From Scatophagus argus (lineage: Eukaryota; Chordata; Actinopteri; Scatophagidae), in the NCBI RefSeq assembly GCF_020382885.2, contig NC_058501.1, positions 17,356,001-17,420,000 of the forward strand: a stretch of 64,000 nucleotides of DNA, given 5' to 3'. Under the pieces are notes generated by a model that did not search any database, had not been told where the DNA came from, and saw nothing but the letters and a program-made list of their open reading frames with translations. Positions 61,069-64,000 of this stretch are shown piece by piece. Position 1 is the stretch's first letter; the number at the start of each line of letters is the position of its first letter. The translations under genes were made by a program, and so were the position numbers.

Positions 61069-62209
61069 GTTAGTTAACCATGACAGTGTTGCAATGTGCC
61101 AGCCTTCACGTTGCACAACACCAGCTCAGCAGAAACTGAAGCAGCTCAATGGCGTTTCTCTTGAATTTCATTTTAATTTGTCAAATTGTATTGCTGTCTG
61201 GGACATTTGCACCATTAAAGCACAGTATCAGTCGACATGCTAAGGGTCTTAAGGTGGGCCCAGGTTTATTACCTGATCTTGAGAATGCGTCTTAAAGAGG
61301 AGCACTGTGTTTTAAACGGGAACGCCCCTGAAGTTTTTACAGATGTTGGGGAATACTACTGTTTATGTGGAAGCAGATTGTATAAAGCCTTTTGTAGCTC
61401 GAAAGGGAATTGTCTTATGATAGTTTGGTAAATTGCCCCGAAGGTGTCACTTTAGTCAAATTGCAATGTGGAGGGTGTGGAAGAGGTACGTTTAACAACT
61501 TTCCTTAGTTGCTACTTACATTAAGGGTAATTTAGGGGCAGTGTTACAACAAGGCAGAGGAATACATGGAATAAGAAAAGATATGATCTCTGGTTCCGTT
61601 GCATCAATCGGGGTTTAATAGGGGTGCAGTAGCTCATTTTTGCCCTTGGACCTGACCACAATTGGGTCATAGCTGGGCCTTTAAAAATATAACTATTTCT
61701 TGAGCATCCATAATTAGAAACTAATTAATTTCTCCACACACTTACTCAAGTTTGCAATGGTTTCATTATGCGTCACAATATAATGATGTAGTCCATTCAA
61801 TATGAGGAAACAATTTCTAATTTTTATAGAAATTACAGCTACATATTCATGTATATTTGAAGTGTTCCATTTGAGTTGCAGTTGACTAAAGAAATGGTAA
61901 GAAATATCCACTTCTGTGTGGGTCAACTAAGCAGTACTTGTCTTCACAAATAATATTGATACATTCAAGTTGGGGATGATGAACAGTTACACTTTTTTGT
62001 AATAATTATTTTTCGATATTTGGATCACAGAATGTGTTATTGCACTTTTGATTAAATAGGTATCATCTGAGTCAGGTTGGATTGTGTGGTCTGTCCCTTG
62101 TTGGTTATGTCTTCATAGAATTAGTATTTCATCTTTATTATGGCAAACTACCAGTACTGACTAAATCATCCCAGTAATTCATTGTTATCACTTTCGTGTC
62201 ATTGCAGAA

Positions 62210-63254
62210 ATGATGGAAGAGTCTCATTTTAATTCATCGTATTTCTGGTCTCCCATCCCCACTGTGCCAGGACAGGTACGTCTGGACAAGAAGTCCAGAA
62301 TATGTAGTTTCTCCCAGATTGATGTGATTAAGAAGTGTTTTGTGACTACAGGAAGAAACGTAAGCCTCCAGTCTGTTAAGTCAAATTAAAAATTTCTTCT
62401 CCGCCAACAGATTGAGAATGCCATGTTCCTGAACAAGGTGAAAGAGCAACAGGAAAAGAGTGCTTCCTTTCCTCCTTCCTCTGCATCCCACTATCAAACA
62501 GCTCTTCTCACCATCCCCACCTCTGGGACAAAGACAGATGGAGGAGGGCAGGCTGGTAGTGTGGCACAACTCCACCCTCCTCACAGCTCCCAGAACCTGC
62601 TGCCTGTGCCGTCCACAGGCATCATGACAGCAGGTGAGTTCGTCTCTCCAAGAAGAAGCCTCTGGGTCTCTCTCAGTTTGGGACTTTTCTTGTTTATTCC
62701 ACAATACATTTGATATAACATCTAATGATCAAAGTAGAATTTCAGAGATGACTACCAAAAGGCTGAGGCTGGATTAAGATCCCATAAGTTTAGTTGTATG
62801 TATTAAATTATGTAGTTGGTGAGAACAAAGTGAAACTCCAGTTGCATGAGCCCCCCAAGCAGTACTGTGGGCTAAGAGCACATGTTTCAGTACAACAACT
62901 GTGAGCAAAATGAACACCTGTGTGTCTCGATGAATGCTGCAACCACGGGGCTTTCTTCAAATAATGGACTCTGCTTTCTTACCATTTTGTAATACCATCT
63001 TAACACCCCAGTACACAAAATGTGTCGGTTACACTTTAAAACTGAACATTGCCCTCTATATGCTTCTATGAATTCTTTGATTTTGTACCGCCTGCATTCA
63101 CCTTTAGAATATTTCTTCTTTTTTGTCTCTTTGGGTGAAGCGGGTCTGGTCATCACAACCCCTCAGGGAACACTTGTCTCTCCCACCTCCTCTCAGTCAT
63201 TTGTCTCTGGTCATCCAGCCACGACCATGATTGTTTCGGCACTCCATCCTCCAG
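62210..63254 (+). CDS. znf384: Zinc-finger protein 384 (N-terminal exons only)
   Basis: C2H2 zinc-finger transcription factor (CIZ/NMP4) of the nuclear matrix that binds A/T-homopolymer DNA. Only the first three coding exons lie in the window: 62210-62275, 62411-62633 and 63141-63254; the zinc fingers would be encoded beyond 64000. The start MMEESHFNSSYFWSPIPTVP aligns with human MEESHFNSNPYFWPSIPTVS; a second ATG at 62213 matches the human start exactly, so either may be used. Later matches are GQIENAMFLNKVKEQ, LLTIPTSG, LLPVPSTGIMTAG, LVITTPQGTLV and MIVSALHPP, all in the human order. It is a partial gene only because the window ends; its position beside PIANP and COPS7A agrees with mammals. 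Confidence 0.94.
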
Positions 63255-64000
63255 GTAAAACACAAATAATTACACATGTGTAATGCCTTATAAGAGTTTT
63301 CTTTCAGTAAGACTGGCCTTTATTTGACAAAATCTCCTTCATATTACAACCTGTAATCTCATCTCTCAAATGTTTCTTTGGAGCATCTGCAGCCAGTACC
63401 ACTGTATTATAAAAGTCTAAGAATGTAAATCATCGTATATTTGCTTATGTGGGATTAACCTTTTAGCTTACAGCAATCAGCAGATCCAATAAATGTATTT
63501 TCAGTCAAAACTCAAAAGACCAAAAAAATTCACAGCATTTAACATTGTATTAATGACTTGGAACAAGGTCAGACCTGATCGTATATCTTTTTCTTTATAT
63601 CCAGACTACGAGAAAGAAAATAAAAATAGATTTTGTTAAGTTTTCTTTTAATGATGCCTCTTAGTTATGCACTTTATTTAGCCCTTCTCTTCAAAGCACA
63701 GATTGTTCTCAGGAGTTACACAGCAAGAAGAAAATGAGCAGCTAATGATTTAATACTTGCCCAGACTGTGTCAATAACTTATGGCTCTACGCCTTTAAGT
63801 GAATCTTTTTTATTTTTTTCTTGATAAAAAAAGAAATCGATATCTTCCAAGCACAAAAGATTCTCTCGCAGCTTCCTCATAAAATATTCGTATGTTAATG
63901 CTTTTGTTGGAAGCATTATCCAGAGATTAAGTTAAAATTTTCAGTGAAAAATAGCCATGTTTTTTTTCACAGAGATCTCATATCTTTACTCATATGAATG

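Noticed and set aside
1-64000. CRISPR arrays, tRNA or rRNA genes, operons
   Set aside because: None seen; the regular short repeats are microsatellites, and the window is vertebrate nuclear DNA.

Overview
The window is vertebrate nuclear DNA. Genes are split by GT-AG introns, intergenic DNA is AT-rich with many long CA/GT microsatellites, and gene content and order point to a ray-finned (teleost, probably percomorph-like) fish. The order CD4-like, CD4, C-type lectins, COPS7A, PIANP, a WD40 gene and ZNF384 matches the human 12p13 neighbourhood (CD4 ... COPS7A, PIANP, ZNF384). LAG3, PTMS and MLF2, which sit there in mammals, were not seen; lectin genes lie in that gap. All exon structures were read by eye from splice sites, reading phase and protein motifs; no search was run.

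Layout. 1-5 kb (+): a two-Ig-domain CD4-like receptor (CD4-2 type). 5-15 kb: no gene seen; microsatellites and a Tc1/mariner relic. 15.1-23.6 kb (+): four-Ig-domain CD4 (CD4-1 type) with a probable untranslated first exon 4.3 kb upstream. 24-26.5 kb (-): a short secreted C-type lectin with a clear TATA box. 27.8-30.9 kb (+): a broken membrane C-type lectin, head to head with the intact one. 31.4-41.6 kb (+): COPS7A, preceded by a strong CTCF-like motif. 43-49.8 kb (-): PIANP. 51-58.2 kb (-): an unnamed 563-residue WD40 protein with an N-terminal basic helix, an acidic tail and a C-terminal CILQ (CaaX-like) end. 59.9 kb to window end (+): first exons of ZNF384, the rest lying outside.

Function. 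The two CD4 molecules both keep a cytoplasmic CxC motif expected to hold Lck and act in helper-T-cell antigen recognition; the lectins are candidate innate pattern receptors. COPS7A, the WD40 gene and ZNF384 look like broadly expressed genes with GC-richer 5' ends, and PIANP is a neural membrane protein. The immune and housekeeping halves meet near 31.4 kb, where the CTCF-like site lies. I found no wholly new system; the least explained gene is the WD40-CaaX protein, and the most testable regulatory ideas are the CTCF-like boundary and the poly(A) tract in the ZNF384 5' region.
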